Below are positions 38,570 to 48,077 of a stretch of 64,000 nucleotides of DNA, in pieces. The stretch is taken from the NCBI RefSeq assembly GCF_029309835.1, contig NZ_JARJHL010000016.1, positions 1 through 64,000 on the forward strand, given 5' to 3'. This DNA comes from Paracoccus sp. DMF-8. Its GTDB lineage: Bacteria > Pseudomonadota > Alphaproteobacteria > Rhodobacterales > Rhodobacteraceae. The notes under the pieces are model-generated. The model did no database searches, was not told where the DNA came from, and saw only the letters and a program-made list of their open reading frames with translations. Position 1 is the stretch's first letter, and each line of letters opens with the position of its first letter. A program made the position numbers and the translations under genes.

Positions 38570-39039
38570 CAGCCGTGCCGCCTTTCGCTGGATTCGTCGC
38601 AGCAGAACACCGGCTTGATATCGACCAGCGGCGTGCCGGTGACGCAATCCAGCCCGCGCACGAACAGGTCGGTTCCCGCGATCCGTTCCAGCCTGACGGT
38701 GGACGAGGCGATGGGGTTTGGCCGCAGGGGCGAACGCAGGGCAAAGGTGCCGATGGCGCGGTCGCCGAAATTCGGGTTCTGCTGCACGACATCGCGGCGC
38801 GACTGGTGCAACCAATACAGGATTTGCAGGTGATCCTTGTCCTCGACGCCCAAAAGCGCCTCGGACCACAGCGGGTCCAGCGCGATGCGGCACAGCGGGC
38901 CGTTCACGGGATCGCCCTTGCGCGGGCAGTCCGAGCGGTCGGCCCATGGCGTGTGGATCTGTCCGATGAACCACAGCGCGGCATCCTGTCGGTCGGGGGC
39001 GGTGACGGCGCGCTCATGCGGGCGCAGGCTGGCGCTCAT
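38569..39039 (-). CDS. TrmO/TsaA (UPF0066) domain protein in a transport operon
   Basis: The 156-residue protein carries the TsaA-like domain. It has FIGQIHTPWADRSDCPRKGD, then FALRSPLRPNPIASSTV and GLDCVTGTPLVDIKPVF. The RSPxRPNPI and GTPLVDIKP blocks are the core of TrmO, which methylates t6A37 of tRNA-Thr using SAM. Here it is the first gene of a metal-chelate ABC operon (overlap of one base with the binding-protein gene). That suggests a methyltransferase acting on a small ligand, or co-regulation; this is inference. The start at 39039 (MSASLRPHE) lies in a perfect dyad. An ATG at 39084 is an alternative. Confidence 0.75.
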   Translation of the reverse strand: MSASLRPHERAVTAPDRQDAALWFIGQIHTPWADRSDCPRKGDPVNGPLCRIALDPLWSEALLGVEDKDHLQILYWLHQSRRDVVQQNPNFGDRAIGTFALRSPLRPNPIASSTVRLERIAGTDLFVRGLDCVTGTPLVDIKPVFCCDESSERRHG

Positions 39040-39049
39040 ATCGCGATAT
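39038..39049. promoter_or_regulatory. Perfect 12-base palindrome at the start of the TrmO-like gene
   Basis: ATATCGCGATAT is self-complementary and overlaps the start codon of the first gene of the uptake operon. A half site, CATATCG, recurs about 40 bases upstream. It could be an operator for a metal-responsive regulator, though I cannot match it to a known consensus. Confidence 0.35.
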
Positions 39050-39190
39050 CCTGTTGGCAAGGTTGGTTGTGTTCGCGAAAACATATCGCCCGGCGCTCGG
39101 GCAAGTCAATCGCCGCGGGGCTTGACGCGCTGCGGCAATCGTTGTTGCGTCGCACATCGAACAGGCGCCACCGAACAGGAGAAGCCGGGC

Positions 39191-40504
39191 ATGGACATGA
39201 TGATCGACGATGCGCTGGCGCGCGGGGGTGCGGGGCGCTATCAGGCCCGGCTTCTGGGGGTCTTCGGGCTGGTCTGGACCGCCGATGCGATGCAGGTCAT
39301 TGCCATCGGCATCGCCGCGCCCTCGATCGCGGCCAGTTTCGGGCTGACGGTGCCTCAGGCGCTGATGACCGGCACGCTGTTCTTTCTGGGGATGTTCGTC
39401 GGCGCCACCGTCTTTGGCCGGATCGCGGACCGGATCGGGCGGCGCAACGTGTTGCTGCTGACCGTCGCGGCCGAGGCGCTGTTTGGCCTGCTGTCGGTCT
39501 TTGCGCCCGGTTTCACCGCTTTGTTGGTGCTGCGTTTCCTGACCGGCGCGGCGGTGGGCGGCACCCTGCCCGTCGATTACGCGATGATGGCCGAATTCCT
39601 GCCGCCCCGGAACCGGGGCAGCTGGCTGGTCTGGCTGGAAGGTTTCTGGGCCATCGGCACGATCATCGTCGCCGTCACCGCATGGGCCGTCGCCGGTCGC
39701 GAAGGGGTCGAGGCATGGCGCTGGATCTTTTTCGTTGCCACCGTCCCCGCGATCATCGGCATGGGGCTGCGGCTGTTCGTGCCCGGATCGCCCATGTATC
39801 TGCTGCGTTCGGGCCGCGACGCCGAGGCGCGGCGCGTCATCGACCGCGTCTTGCAGGTCAATGGCGCTGATCCCCTGCCCGAAGGCGTCCGCATCGTCCC
39901 GACCCCGATCAACACCGAACAGGAAGGCATCTTTGGCCCGACCCTGCTGCGCCGCACGCTGGCCATTCTGGCGGTGTGGTTTCTGGTGTCGCTGTCCTAT
40001 TACGGCATCTTTGTCTGGGTCCCGTCCGAGCTTTTCGCCAGCGGTTTCGGTTTCGTCCGGGGCTATGGTTTCCTTGTCCTGATGGCGCTGGCGCAGATCC
40101 CCGGCTATGCGCTGGCGGCTTACGGCGTCGAAAAATGGGGCCGGTTGCCGACCTTGCAGATTTTCCTGATCCTCAGCGCGATCGGCTGTTTCCTGTTCAC
40201 CATCGCGGGCAGCACCGCGCTGATCGCGGCATCGCTGCTGCTGATGAGCTTTGCCCTGCTGGGGACATGGGGCGCGCTATATGCCTTTACGCCCGAGCTT
40301 TACCCGACCGGGCTGCGCGGCACCGGCATGGGCACGGCCAGCGCCATGGCCCGCGTCGGCGGGCTGCTGGCGCCGTCGATGCTGGCCTATGTCTTTGCGC
40401 AGGGTTTTGGCGTGGCCATCGGCATGTTCGCGGCGCTGCTGGTTCTGGCGGCGGTGGCGACGCTGATGATCCAGGTCGAAACCCGCAACGTCTCGATCGG
40501 CTAG
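39191..40504 (+). CDS. MFS transporter (sugar porter/aromatic acid type)
   Basis: This 437-residue permease has 12 membrane segments and the MFS loop motifs GRIADRIGRRNVLLL (loop 2-3) and the GxxLPVDYAMMAEFLPPRNRG block of the metabolite:H+ symporter/SV2-like branch. A second-half signature ELYPTGLRGTGMG follows. The start at 39191 has AGGAGA upstream. It is divergent from the uptake operon, sharing about 150 bases. The substrate is unknown; the branch includes carriers of sugars, niacin and aromatic acids. Its stop overlaps the convergent aldehyde dehydrogenase by four bases. Confidence 0.82.
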   Translation: MDMMIDDALARGGAGRYQARLLGVFGLVWTADAMQVIAIGIAAPSIAASFGLTVPQALMTGTLFFLGMFVGATVFGRIADRIGRRNVLLLTVAAEALFGLLSVFAPGFTALLVLRFLTGAAVGGTLPVDYAMMAEFLPPRNRGSWLVWLEGFWAIGTIIVAVTAWAVAGREGVEAWRWIFFVATVPAIIGMGLRLFVPGSPMYLLRSGRDAEARRVIDRVLQVNGADPLPEGVRIVPTPINTEQEGIFGPTLLRRTLAILAVWFLVSLSYYGIFVWVPSELFASGFGFVRGYGFLVLMALAQIPGYALAAYGVEKWGRLPTLQIFLILSAIGCFLFTIAGSTALIAASLLLMSFALLGTWGALYAFTPELYPTGLRGTGMGTASAMARVGGLLAPSMLAYVFAQGFGVAIGMFAALLVLAAVATLMIQVETRNVSIG

Positions 40505-41880
40505 CGCATCATCCAGCGCAGCACATTGCGAAACCGCGCGCCATAGGGCGGGGCGATCAGCCCCGCGCCGTTCAGCCGCGACTGCGCAAAGACCGGCATC
40601 AGATGCGACATCCGGTCAAAGCCCGCCCGGCCGTGATAGACCCCCATGCCGCTGGCGCCGACCCCGCCAAAGGGCAGGCCGGTCTGGACGACGTGGAACA
40701 GCGTGTCATTGACCGACACGCCCCCGGCGACGACCTGCGACAGCAACAGGTCCCGCGTCTCGGCGCTTTCGGTAAAGGGGTAGAAGGCCAGCGGGCGCGG
40801 GCGGGCGATGATATCGGCGACCGCCTCGCGCAGGGTGTCATAGGGGACCAGCGGCAGGATCGGGCCAAAGATTTCATCCTCGGACAGGGGGCCGGTGGTC
40901 AGGGTGGTGACGATGGGCGGCATCAGGCGCCGGCCCGGATCGGGTTCGGCATCCGTCAGCGGGTGCAGCAGCGCGCCGCCCTGTTTCGCCTGATCCAGCG
41001 CATCGGTCAGGCGCGCGAATTGCGCGGCGTTGATGATGCGGGTGTAATCGGGGTTGGCGGCCAGTTTCGGATAGTGCCGCGCCACCCATCTGCGCGCGGC
41101 GGCGATGAAATCCTGTTCGCGGCCGCGCGGCAGCAGGACGTAATCGGGCGCGGTGCAGGTCTGGCCCGCATTCAGCATCTTGCCCGCCATGATCCGCGCC
41201 ACGGCATGGTCGAAACGCGCATCGGGGGCGATCAGCACGGGAGATTTGCCGCCCAGCTCCAGCGTGACCGGGGTCAGGTTCGGCGCCGCCGCCGCCATCA
41301 CCTTGCGCCCGACTGAGGTCGAGCCGGTGAACAGCAGATGGTCAAAGGGCAGGGCGCAGAATTCGGACGCGACCCCGGCATCCCCGGTGACGACCGACAG
41401 CACATCGGGGTCGAAATCACGCCGCACGGCATGGGCAAAGGCGGCGGAAAAGGCCGGGGTGTGTTCGGACAGCTTGACCATCGCGCGATTGCCCGCCGCA
41501 AAGGCGCAGATCAGCGGCGCGACGGCCAGTTGCAGCGGGTAGTTCCAGGGCGCGACAATGCCGATCAGCCCAAGCGGCTGCGGCTGCACCCATGCCCGCG
41601 CCGGATGAAACCAGCGCCCGACGGGCACGCGCCTGCGCGCCATCCAGCGGCGCATGTGGCGGCGGGCTTCGCGCAGTTCCTCCAGAATGGGGGTGACTTC
41701 GGCCAGATCGGTTTCGGCCTGCGGGCGCTGGCCGAAATCCTGCGATATCGCCTGACCAAAGACCTGGCGGTTGTCCATCACCAGCCCGTGCAGCGCCTGC
41801 AGGCGTTCGTCGCGCAGCTTGTGCGGCACGGCAGGTCCGGCCCGGCTGGCGGCCCGCATGGCGGTGAACTGATCCTGCAT
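40501..41880 (-). CDS. Coniferyl aldehyde dehydrogenase-like protein
   Basis: The 459-residue aldehyde dehydrogenase oxidises aldehydes with NAD(P). The conserved blocks are VAPWNYPLQLAVAPLI, VTLELGGKSPVLI (catalytic glutamate), NAGQTCTAPDYVLLP (catalytic cysteine) and EIFGPILPLVPY. The short form without the N-terminal 30 residues and the C-terminal tail resembling SRLNG...APPYG match the coniferyl/long-chain membrane-associated aldehyde dehydrogenase branch (CalB type). The exact substrate is not determined. The start at 41880 (MQDQFTAMR) fits homologues; a GTG/ATG further upstream at 41973 is unlikely. Confidence 0.82.
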   Translation of the reverse strand: MQDQFTAMRAASRAGPAVPHKLRDERLQALHGLVMDNRQVFGQAISQDFGQRPQAETDLAEVTPILEELREARRHMRRWMARRRVPVGRWFHPARAWVQPQPLGLIGIVAPWNYPLQLAVAPLICAFAAGNRAMVKLSEHTPAFSAAFAHAVRRDFDPDVLSVVTGDAGVASEFCALPFDHLLFTGSTSVGRKVMAAAAPNLTPVTLELGGKSPVLIAPDARFDHAVARIMAGKMLNAGQTCTAPDYVLLPRGREQDFIAAARRWVARHYPKLAANPDYTRIINAAQFARLTDALDQAKQGGALLHPLTDAEPDPGRRLMPPIVTTLTTGPLSEDEIFGPILPLVPYDTLREAVADIIARPRPLAFYPFTESAETRDLLLSQVVAGGVSVNDTLFHVVQTGLPFGGVGASGMGVYHGRAGFDRMSHLMPVFAQSRLNGAGLIAPPYGARFRNVLRWMMR

Positions 41881-41971
41881 CGGCGGTCCCCCTGCGCCCA
41901 ACCCTAGCCACAGCGTATGAACCGCGCAACCGACCCCTGCGGCGCGGCGCGACAGGTGGCAGGGTTGGCAC

Positions 41972-43088
41972 ATGAGCTACGGTATCAGAGCTTTACAACG
42001 CGCGCGTCGCCCAGGGCGTGCTGCAACCGGACCCGGCCCAAAGGGCGGTCCTGCCCGCCATGGACGGGGTGATCGCGCGCCTGCCGGTCCCGGCGCCCGC
42101 GGCGCCGTCGCGCGGCTGGCTGTCGCGGCTGTCGCGCAAATCCGAAACGCCCGCCGCAGGGCCCAAGGGGCTGTATCTGTGGGGGGGCGTCGGGCGTGGC
42201 AAGTCGATGCTGATGGACCTGATCATGGACGCCGCGCCGATCAAGGCCAAGCGGCGCGTGCATTTCCACGAGTTCATGCAAGAGGTTCAGGCCGGGCTTG
42301 AACGGATGCGCAAGGCCGGTGTCGCCGATGCCGTCGTCCCCGTCGCCGATGAGATCGCGGCCCAGACCCGGCTGTTCTGTTTCGACGAAATGCAGATCAC
42401 CGACATTGCCGATGCGATGATCGTGGGGCGGCTGTTTCAGGTGCTGTTCGACCGGGGCGTGATGGTCGTCACGACATCGAACCGGGTGCCCGAGGACCTG
42501 TATAAGAACGGGCTGAACCGCCAGCTTTTCCTGCCCTTCATCGGTCTGCTGCGCGAGCGGATGGAGGTGGTCGAACTGGTGTCCGATCAGGATCACCGCC
42601 AGAACCGCGCCGAAGGCGGCAAGGTCTGGTTTTCGCCCGCCGACACGGCGGCGCGCCAGTCGATGGACCTGATCTGGTCGGACCTGACCGGCGGTCGCCC
42701 CGCGACGCCCCTGCTGATCGAGGTGATGGGCCGCAAGGTCGAAATCCCGCAGCACGTCGGGCGCGTCGGGCGGGCGAGTTTCTGGGACCTGTGCAGCAAA
42801 CCGCTTGGCCCCGCCGATTACCTGGCCATAGCCAAGGCGCTGGACGTGATCTTCATCGACGCCATCCCGCGCCTGAGCATGACGAACTATAATGAGGCAA
42901 AGCGCTTCGTCACGCTGGTCGATGCGCTGTATGAGGCGCAGGTCAAACTGTTCGCCAGCTCCGTCGACGAACCCGAACGCCTGTATCAGGAAGGCGAGGG
43001 CGCATTCGAATTCGAACGCACCGCCAGCCGGTTGCACGAAATGCGCGATGCCGATTGGGGGAACCGGACAGCGCAGGACAACGGCTGA
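41972..43088 (+). CDS. zapE: Cell division protein ZapE / AFG1-like ATPase (frameshift near start)
   Basis: ZapE is a Z-ring-associated ATPase of the AFG1 family. The open frame from 42018 shows Walker A LYLWGGVGRGKSMLMDLIM, HFHEFM, LFCFDEMQITDIADAM (Walker B) and TTSNRVPEDLYKNGLNR. The conserved N-terminus SELYNARVAQGVLQPDPAQ lies in this frame but runs into a stop just before it. Removing one G near 41981 gives MSYVSELYNARVAQ from the ATG at 41972. The product is then about 371 residues. It is divergent from the aldehyde dehydrogenase gene. Confidence 0.88.
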
Positions 43089-43130
43089 TAGCTCGGATGA
43101 CGCAGTGATCCGGATGTCTGCTTTGCGGGA

Positions 43131-43328
43131 CTAAGCCGCCATTCGACCGAACACGACTTGATTTTTCACGACACCACTGATACCGACGCTGCCATGATCA
43201 ATCAGCGGATCCAGCTTGCTCAAGGCACCTATTATCCCCGCCCCTAAAGCGGTGGATGACGTTGCTGATCCAAACCGCCGTGATTGGGCGGTTTGCTTCT
43301 TCAGACACCCCGGTCGCGGCTCTTTCAA
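43131..43328 (-). pseudogene. Possible PAAR-like remnant
   Basis: On the minus strand a short frame ends with GALSKLDPLIDHGSVGIS and KNQVVFGRMAA, then stops. The pattern DxxxxHGSVxISG...NxVxxGRxAA resembles the start of a PAAR repeat, the spike-tip domain of type VI secretion effectors, preceded by a Gly/Ile-rich hydrophobic patch. The rest of such a domain (RVGD and on) is not found in any frame after the stop. It is only about 65 residues and overlaps a hairpin, so I treat it as a candidate decayed fragment. It may also be chance. Confidence 0.2.
43272..43294 (+). terminator. Hairpin, possible terminator after zapE
   Basis: AAACCGCC / GGCGGTTT, 8-base stem and 7-base loop, lies 46 bases before the start of the SnoaL-like gene. 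A T-rich tail follows (GCTTCTTC) but without a clean T run. Confidence 0.5.
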
Positions 43329-43339
43329 CGGAGCTTGAA

Positions 43340-43726
43340 ATGACCACCAGACAGCTTTGCATCGACTATCTGAAAGCCCTGAACGAGGGAAATCTCGAGG
43401 ATGTTCGTGCCCTTTTCAGCGAAGACGCGGAAGTTGTATCCCCGCTCTATGGGGTGCGAACCGCCTTTGATTTCTATGCCGAACTTTTCAATGACACGAA
43501 CAGGTCGGAAACCTCCTTGCTGAATGTGTTCGACACGTCCGAAACATCGAAATCGGTTGCCCTGCACTTCCGCTATCTGTGGACCTTGGCTGACGGAAAG
43601 CAGGTGTCGTTCGAATGTGTTGATGTGTTCGAACTGAACAGCGCGCGAGATCGGTTCGAGAAACTGACGATCATCTACGACACCGCACCGCTGCGGCAGG
43701 ACTTCGACAACCTCAGAATCAAGTAA
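43340..43726 (+). CDS. SnoaL-like / NTF2-superfamily protein
   Basis: This 128-residue protein has the SnoaL-like cone fold pattern: CIDYLKALNEGNLEDVRALF, VSPLYGVRTAFDFYAELF, ALHFRYLWTLADGKQVSFEC and VFEL, with a last strand near EKLTIIYD. The family includes cyclases, isomerases and binding proteins for small hydrophobic ligands; this one has no diagnostic catalytic set I can name. The ATG at 43340 has GGAG nine bases upstream. A longer frame from 43256 would include the hairpin. Its base composition is visibly lower in GC than zapE and folC on either side, suggesting transfer. Confidence 0.7.
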   Translation: MTTRQLCIDYLKALNEGNLEDVRALFSEDAEVVSPLYGVRTAFDFYAELFNDTNRSETSLLNVFDTSETSKSVALHFRYLWTLADGKQVSFECVDVFELNSARDRFEKLTIIYDTAPLRQDFDNLRIK

Positions 43727-43868
43727 ACGATCACTGCGGTCCGAGGGTGAATGAATGCCATTGGGCCGCAATGACGGCTATGGACTCAAACGAACATCAC
43801 GGCCCCGCTTCTCGCAGGTTACAGCAGATCGGCGGTGGCGATGTCATGCCCGGGCGGATCGTGGTGGT

Positions 43869-45137
43869 CTAGCCGTTGTCGCGCAACACGCGGCCGGCCA
43901 GATACAGCGAGCCGCAGATCAGGATGCGTGCGCCGGGGTGTTCGTCGGCGATGCGGGTGACGGCGGCCATGACGTCATCGGCGGTCGAGGCGGGCAGGCC
44001 TGCCTCGGCCGCATAGGCGGCGGTTTCGGGGGCGGGCAGGGTGTTCGGTTCGCCGGGGATGGCGACGGCGATCAGGCTGTCCGCCGCGCGCGAAAGCGGC
44101 TGCATATAGCCCAGCACATCCTTGGTGTTCAGCATGCCGCAGACCAGATGCACGGGGCGCGGGGCCAGCATCGCCAGCGTTGCGGCGACGGCCTGACCGC
44201 CCGCCGGGTTGTGCCCGCCGTCCAGCCACAATTCGCACCCCGCAGCCGCATCGACCAGCGGGCCATGCGTCAGGCGCTGCATCCGGGCGGGCCATTCGGC
44301 CTCTGTCACGGCGGCGCGGGCCTCGATCCGGCCAAAGCCCAGCTCGCGCAGGGCGGCGATGGCGGTGCCGGCGTTTTCGATCTGATGGGGGCCGGGCAGG
44401 ACGGGCAGGGGCAGGTCCATCAGCCCGTGATCGTCCTGATAGATCAGCGCATCGCCTTCGCGGCGCGACTGCCAGTCCTGATTTGCGATGCGCAGGGGGG
44501 CGCGCAGGGCGTCGGCGCGGTCTTGCACAACCTCGCGCACCTCGGGCGGTTGCGGGGCGAGGATGCAGGGGGCGCCGCGTTTCAGGATGCCCGCCTTTTC
44601 GCCCGCAATCGCCTCAATCGTCTCGCCCAGATATTGCGTGTGATCGACGGAAATCGGCGTCAGCACGGTCAGGCGCGGATCATCGGTGACATTCGTGGCA
44701 TCCAGCCGCCCGCCCAGACCGACCTCCAGCAGGGTGAAATCGGCCTCGACCCGCGAAAAGGCCAGAAAGGCCGCCGCCGTGGTGATTTCGAAGAATGTGA
44801 TCGGCTGGCCCGCATTCGCGGTTTCGCATTCTTCCAGCGTGGCGGCCAGCATGTCTTCGGAAATCAGATCGCCCGCCAGCCGGATGCGTTCGTGAAACCA
44901 TGCCAGATGCGGTGAGGTATAGACATGGACCTTCAGCCCCGCCGATTCCAGCCCGGCGCGGATCATCGCCACGGTCGAGCCCTTGCCGTTCGTCCCCGCG
45001 ACATGGATCACCGGGGGAATGTGGCGTTCGGGATGGCCAAGCGCGGCGAGGATCCGGTGCATCCGGTCCAGCGACAGGTCGATGACCTTGGGGTGCAGCG
45101 ACATCAGCCGCGACAGGATGGCGTCCGATCCGGTCAT
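43869..45137 (-). CDS. folC: Bifunctional dihydrofolate/folylpolyglutamate synthase
   Basis: FolC adds glutamate to dihydropteroate and then to folates. The 422-residue protein has the P-loop VIHVAGTNGKGSTVAMI, TSPHLAWFHERIRL, EVGLGGRLDATNV, SVDHTQYLGETIEAIAGEKAG and the C-terminal GGHNPAGGQA block. These are Mur-ligase-family FolC hallmarks in order. It lies 19 bases downstream of accD on the same strand, a conserved pairing in alphaproteobacteria and enterics. Confidence 0.95.
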   Translation of the reverse strand: MTGSDAILSRLMSLHPKVIDLSLDRMHRILAALGHPERHIPPVIHVAGTNGKGSTVAMIRAGLESAGLKVHVYTSPHLAWFHERIRLAGDLISEDMLAATLEECETANAGQPITFFEITTAAAFLAFSRVEADFTLLEVGLGGRLDATNVTDDPRLTVLTPISVDHTQYLGETIEAIAGEKAGILKRGAPCILAPQPPEVREVVQDRADALRAPLRIANQDWQSRREGDALIYQDDHGLMDLPLPVLPGPHQIENAGTAIAALRELGFGRIEARAAVTEAEWPARMQRLTHGPLVDAAAGCELWLDGGHNPAGGQAVAATLAMLAPRPVHLVCGMLNTKDVLGYMQPLSRAADSLIAVAIPGEPNTLPAPETAAYAAEAGLPASTADDVMAAVTRIADEHPGARILICGSLYLAGRVLRDNG

Positions 45138-45156
45138 CTTGGCGTTTCCTGTCTGC

Positions 45157-46107
45157 TTATTCGGCCCGGGCCGCAGCGGGCTCGGCTTCGGGCTGTGTGG
45201 TTTCGATCTGGCCGGTTTCGATCTGGCCGGGTGCGGGCAGGTCGGCGACCACGGCAGCCGGTTCGCGCAGGGTCATGCGCAGGATGGTGATCAGTTCTTC
45301 GCGCAACTGCTTGCGGTGGGTGACCCGGTCCAGCATCCCGTGTTCCAGCAGGTATTCGGCGCGCTGGAAGCCTTCGGGCAATTTCTCGCGGATGGTCTGT
45401 TCGATGACGCGCGGCCCGGCGAAACAGATCAGCGCATTCGGTTCGGAAATCTGGATATCGCCCAGCATCGCATAGGATGCGGTGACGCCGCCGGTGGTCG
45501 GGTGGGTCAGGACGACGATATAGGGCAGGCCCGCCTCTTTCAGCATTTCGACCGCGACGGTCGAGCGCGGCATCTGCATCAGCGACAGGATGCCTTCCTG
45601 CATGCGCGCGCCACCTGCGGCGGAAAACAGCACCAGCGGACGGCCAAGGCGCACCGCGGCCTCGGCGGCGGCGATGATCGCATTGCCGACATACATGCCC
45701 ATCGACCCGCCCATGAAGGCGAAATTCTGCGCCACGGCGACGATCGGGGTGCGGCCGATTTCGCCCTCGGCGACCAGCATTGCTTCCTTTTCGCCGGTCG
45801 ATTTCTGCGCGGCCTTCATCCGGTCGGGATATTTCTTCTGGTCGCGGAAGCTGAGGGGGTCGGCCACCGGTTCTGGCACCTTGACTTCGTTGAAGATTCC
45901 GCCGTCGAACAGCGCCTTGAAACGGTCGCGGGGCGAGATCGCCAGATGGTGGTCGCAACTGGTGCAGACGTTCAGATTGTCGGCCAGTTCGCGGTGAAAC
46001 AGCATCGTCCCGCATTCCGGACATTTCGTCCACAGATTCTCGGGCACCTCGCGCCGCGAGAAAAGCGAATTGATGCGCGGGCGCACATAATTGGTGATCC
46101 AGTTCAT
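45157..46107 (-). CDS. accD: Acetyl-CoA carboxylase carboxyltransferase subunit beta
   Basis: AccD, with AccA, transfers carboxyl from biotin to acetyl-CoA to make malonyl-CoA for fatty acid synthesis. The zinc ribbon is [16 protein letters not shown] ... CTSCDHH near residues 29-51. The carboxyltransferase core shows [52 protein letters not shown] and [19 protein letters not shown]. The start at 46107 ([10 protein letters not shown]) is the family start. A Glu/Ala-rich tail of about 30 residues, with two GQIETxQ-like repeats, ends the 316-residue protein. It is upstream of folC. Confidence 0.95.
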   Translation of the reverse strand: MNWITNYVRPRINSLFSRREVPENLWTKCPECGTMLFHRELADNLNVCTSCDHHLAISPRDRFKALFDGGIFNEVKVPEPVADPLSFRDQKKYPDRMKAAQKSTGEKEAMLVAEGEIGRTPIVAVAQNFAFMGGSMGMYVGNAIIAAAEAAVRLGRPLVLFSAAGGARMQEGILSLMQMPRSTVAVEMLKEAGLPYIVVLTHPTTGGVTASYAMLGDIQISEPNALICFAGPRVIEQTIREKLPEGFQRAEYLLEHGMLDRVTHRKQLREELITILRMTLREPAAVVADLPAPGQIETGQIETTQPEAEPAAARAE

Positions 46108-46151
46108 CCCTAGCCTTTCGCTGCTGCCGCAGCATGAAATAGGCCGAGACG

Positions 46152-46171
46152 CGCGGAATTGCAATTCCGCG
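46152..46171. promoter_or_regulatory. Perfect dyad between accD and cls
   Basis: CGCGGAATT and AATTCCGCG flank a GC centre, a 20-base perfect dyad in the 87-base gap between divergent accD and the cardiolipin synthase gene. Both genes serve membrane lipid synthesis, so a shared operator is possible. I do not recognise the regulator. Confidence 0.45.
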
Positions 46172-46194
46172 TTGGCCGCGCCTAAATGGTTCGC

Positions 46195-47622
46195 ATGTGG
46201 ACCGAAACGCTTATTTTCCTGCATTACGGGGTCACGCTGGCGGTTGCGATTCGCGTGCTGTTGCGGCCGCGACTGGAACCTTCCGTGCGGCTGTCGTGGA
46301 TCTTGATCATCCAGCTGATCCCGCTGGTCGGCATCCTGGCCTATGTCCTGTTCGGAGAGATCCGCATGCGCGGCGCCGAAGTGCAGCGCATGGCCGATGT
46401 CCGCGACCGCCTGTCAAGCCTGTGGCGTGCCAGCGACCAGACCGTCGCGCGCTTTGGCGGCGTTGCCGGCCCGCTGGTCGCGGCGGTCGAGGCGACGGGC
46501 GGCTTTCATGCCGTGCGCGGCAACCGGATCGAGCTTTTGCCCGAAGACGACACGGCGATGGACCAGATGGTCGCGGCCATCGACGCCGCACAGGATCATG
46601 TCCACATCCTGTTCTATATCTGGCTGGACGATGTGTCGGGCCGCAAGGTCGCCGATGCGACGATTCGCGCGGCCAGCCGGGGCGTTGCCGTCCGGGTGAT
46701 GGTGGACGCCATCGGCTCGCGCGCGTTTTCGCGCAGCGTGACATGGGCCAATATGAAGGCCGCGGGGATCGAATGTGTGATCGCCTTGCCCCTGGGGTTG
46801 CCGATCATCGGGGCGCTGTTTCAGCGCATGGACCTGCGCAACCACCGCAAGATTCTGGTCGTGGACAATGACACGGGCTTTACCGGCAGCCGCAACTGTT
46901 CGGACATGGCCTTTGCCGCCAAGCCGCGCTTTGCCCCCTGGGTCGATATCCTGCTGCGCATCAACGGCCCGGTCGTGCGGCAGATGCAGGCGGTCTTTTT
47001 GCAGGACTGGATGAGCTATACCGGCGAGGATCTGGGCGAGATGCTGGAACAGACCGTCCCGGCCGACGAACCCGGCATCATCGCGCAGGTCGCGGGCACC
47101 GGCCCCGACCGCCGCCATGGCACGCTGTCCGACTGCATGGCGACGATGCTGTATGCGGCGCGCGAATCCGTCACCATCACCACGCCCTATTACGTCCCGG
47201 ATGCGGCGCTGGACGTCGCAATCCGTTCGGCCGCGCGGCGCGGCGTCCGGGTCCGCATGATCCTGCCCGAGCGCAACGATCTGCTGGTCGTTGCCGCCAG
47301 CAGCGAGGGTTTCTATTACAGCCTGCTGTCGGCCGGGGTCGAATTGTATCTGTTCCGCGCGGGGCTGCTGCATTCCAAGACGATCACCGTCGACAATGCC
47401 TTTTCCATGGTCGGCAGCGCCAACATGGATCGCCGCAGCTTCGAGATCAATTACGAGATGAACATGCTGATTCTGGACAACGCCCTGACCGCGCAGATCC
47501 TGCAGCGTCAGGACAGCTATATCCGCCGGGCGCGGCCCCTGACGATCCAGGAAATCCGTGACTGGTCGGTCTGGCGCAGATTGCGCAACAACCTGCTGGC
47601 TCTGGCCAGCCCGCTTTTATAG
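46195..47622 (+). CDS. cls: Cardiolipin synthase (phospholipase D family)
   Basis: Cls joins two phosphatidylglycerols to cardiolipin. The 475-residue protein has two N-terminal membrane helices (about 6-24 and 35-55) and two HKD motifs: HRKILVVD with GFTGSRN near residue 217, and HSKTITVD with [12 protein letters not shown] near residue 393. This matches bacterial ClsA-type enzymes. The start at 46195 (MWTETLIF) seems best; ATG 46186 adds three residues. phhB starts ten bases after its stop, so the two may be co-transcribed. Confidence 0.9.
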   Translation: MWTETLIFLHYGVTLAVAIRVLLRPRLEPSVRLSWILIIQLIPLVGILAYVLFGEIRMRGAEVQRMADVRDRLSSLWRASDQTVARFGGVAGPLVAAVEATGGFHAVRGNRIELLPEDDTAMDQMVAAIDAAQDHVHILFYIWLDDVSGRKVADATIRAASRGVAVRVMVDAIGSRAFSRSVTWANMKAAGIECVIALPLGLPIIGALFQRMDLRNHRKILVVDNDTGFTGSRNCSDMAFAAKPRFAPWVDILLRINGPVVRQMQAVFLQDWMSYTGEDLGEMLEQTVPADEPGIIAQVAGTGPDRRHGTLSDCMATMLYAARESVTITTPYYVPDAALDVAIRSAARRGVRVRMILPERNDLLVVAASSEGFYYSLLSAGVELYLFRAGLLHSKTITVDNAFSMVGSANMDRRSFEINYEMNMLILDNALTAQILQRQDSYIRRARPLTIQEIRDWSVWRRLRNNLLALASPLL

Positions 47623-47631
47623 GGGGATACC

Positions 47632-47949
47632 ATGTCGATAGCCGATGCCCGCATTGTCGATGGCGCGCCGCTTTTGCCCGCTGACGAAACCGCGCTGATC
47701 CTGAAAGACCTCGAAGGTTGGGCGCTCGTCGATGATGGCCGCGCGATCGAGCGCGCCTTTGCCACGAAAAGCTTTGTCCGGGCGCAGGCGATTGCGGCTC
47801 TGGCGGGCGGGATCGGGGAAATGGCCAATCATCACCCCGACATCGCCTATGGCTGGGGCTATGCCCGCGTGCGCTATTCGACCCATTCGGCGGGCGGCGT
47901 CACGATGAACGACCTGATCTGCGCGGCGCGGCTGAACGCGGTCTGCTAG
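47632..47949 (+). CDS. phhB: Pterin-4a-carbinolamine dehydratase
   Basis: This 105-residue protein is a complete PCD/DCoH fold. It shows [20 protein letters not shown] and the conserved [20 protein letters not shown] segment with the paired histidines, followed by [22 protein letters not shown] dehydrates 4a-hydroxy-tetrahydropterin formed by aromatic amino acid hydroxylases. Stand-alone copies also help cofactor recycling generally. AGGGGGAT lies before the ATG. Confidence 0.9.
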   Translation: MSIADARIVDGAPLLPADETALILKDLEGWALVDDGRAIERAFATKSFVRAQAIAALAGGIGEMANHHPDIAYGWGYARVRYSTHSAGGVTMNDLICAARLNAVC

Positions 47950-48077
47950 GCGCTGTCGTGCCAGCCGGGGGACGGTCGGGCTGTGACGGGCGGGCTGCGG
48001 ACGGGCGGTCTTGCACTGCGGGGGCGGGGGGCCTATCGCTTTTCCTTAGCCCGAATAGCCCAGCCAAAGGACGTTCG

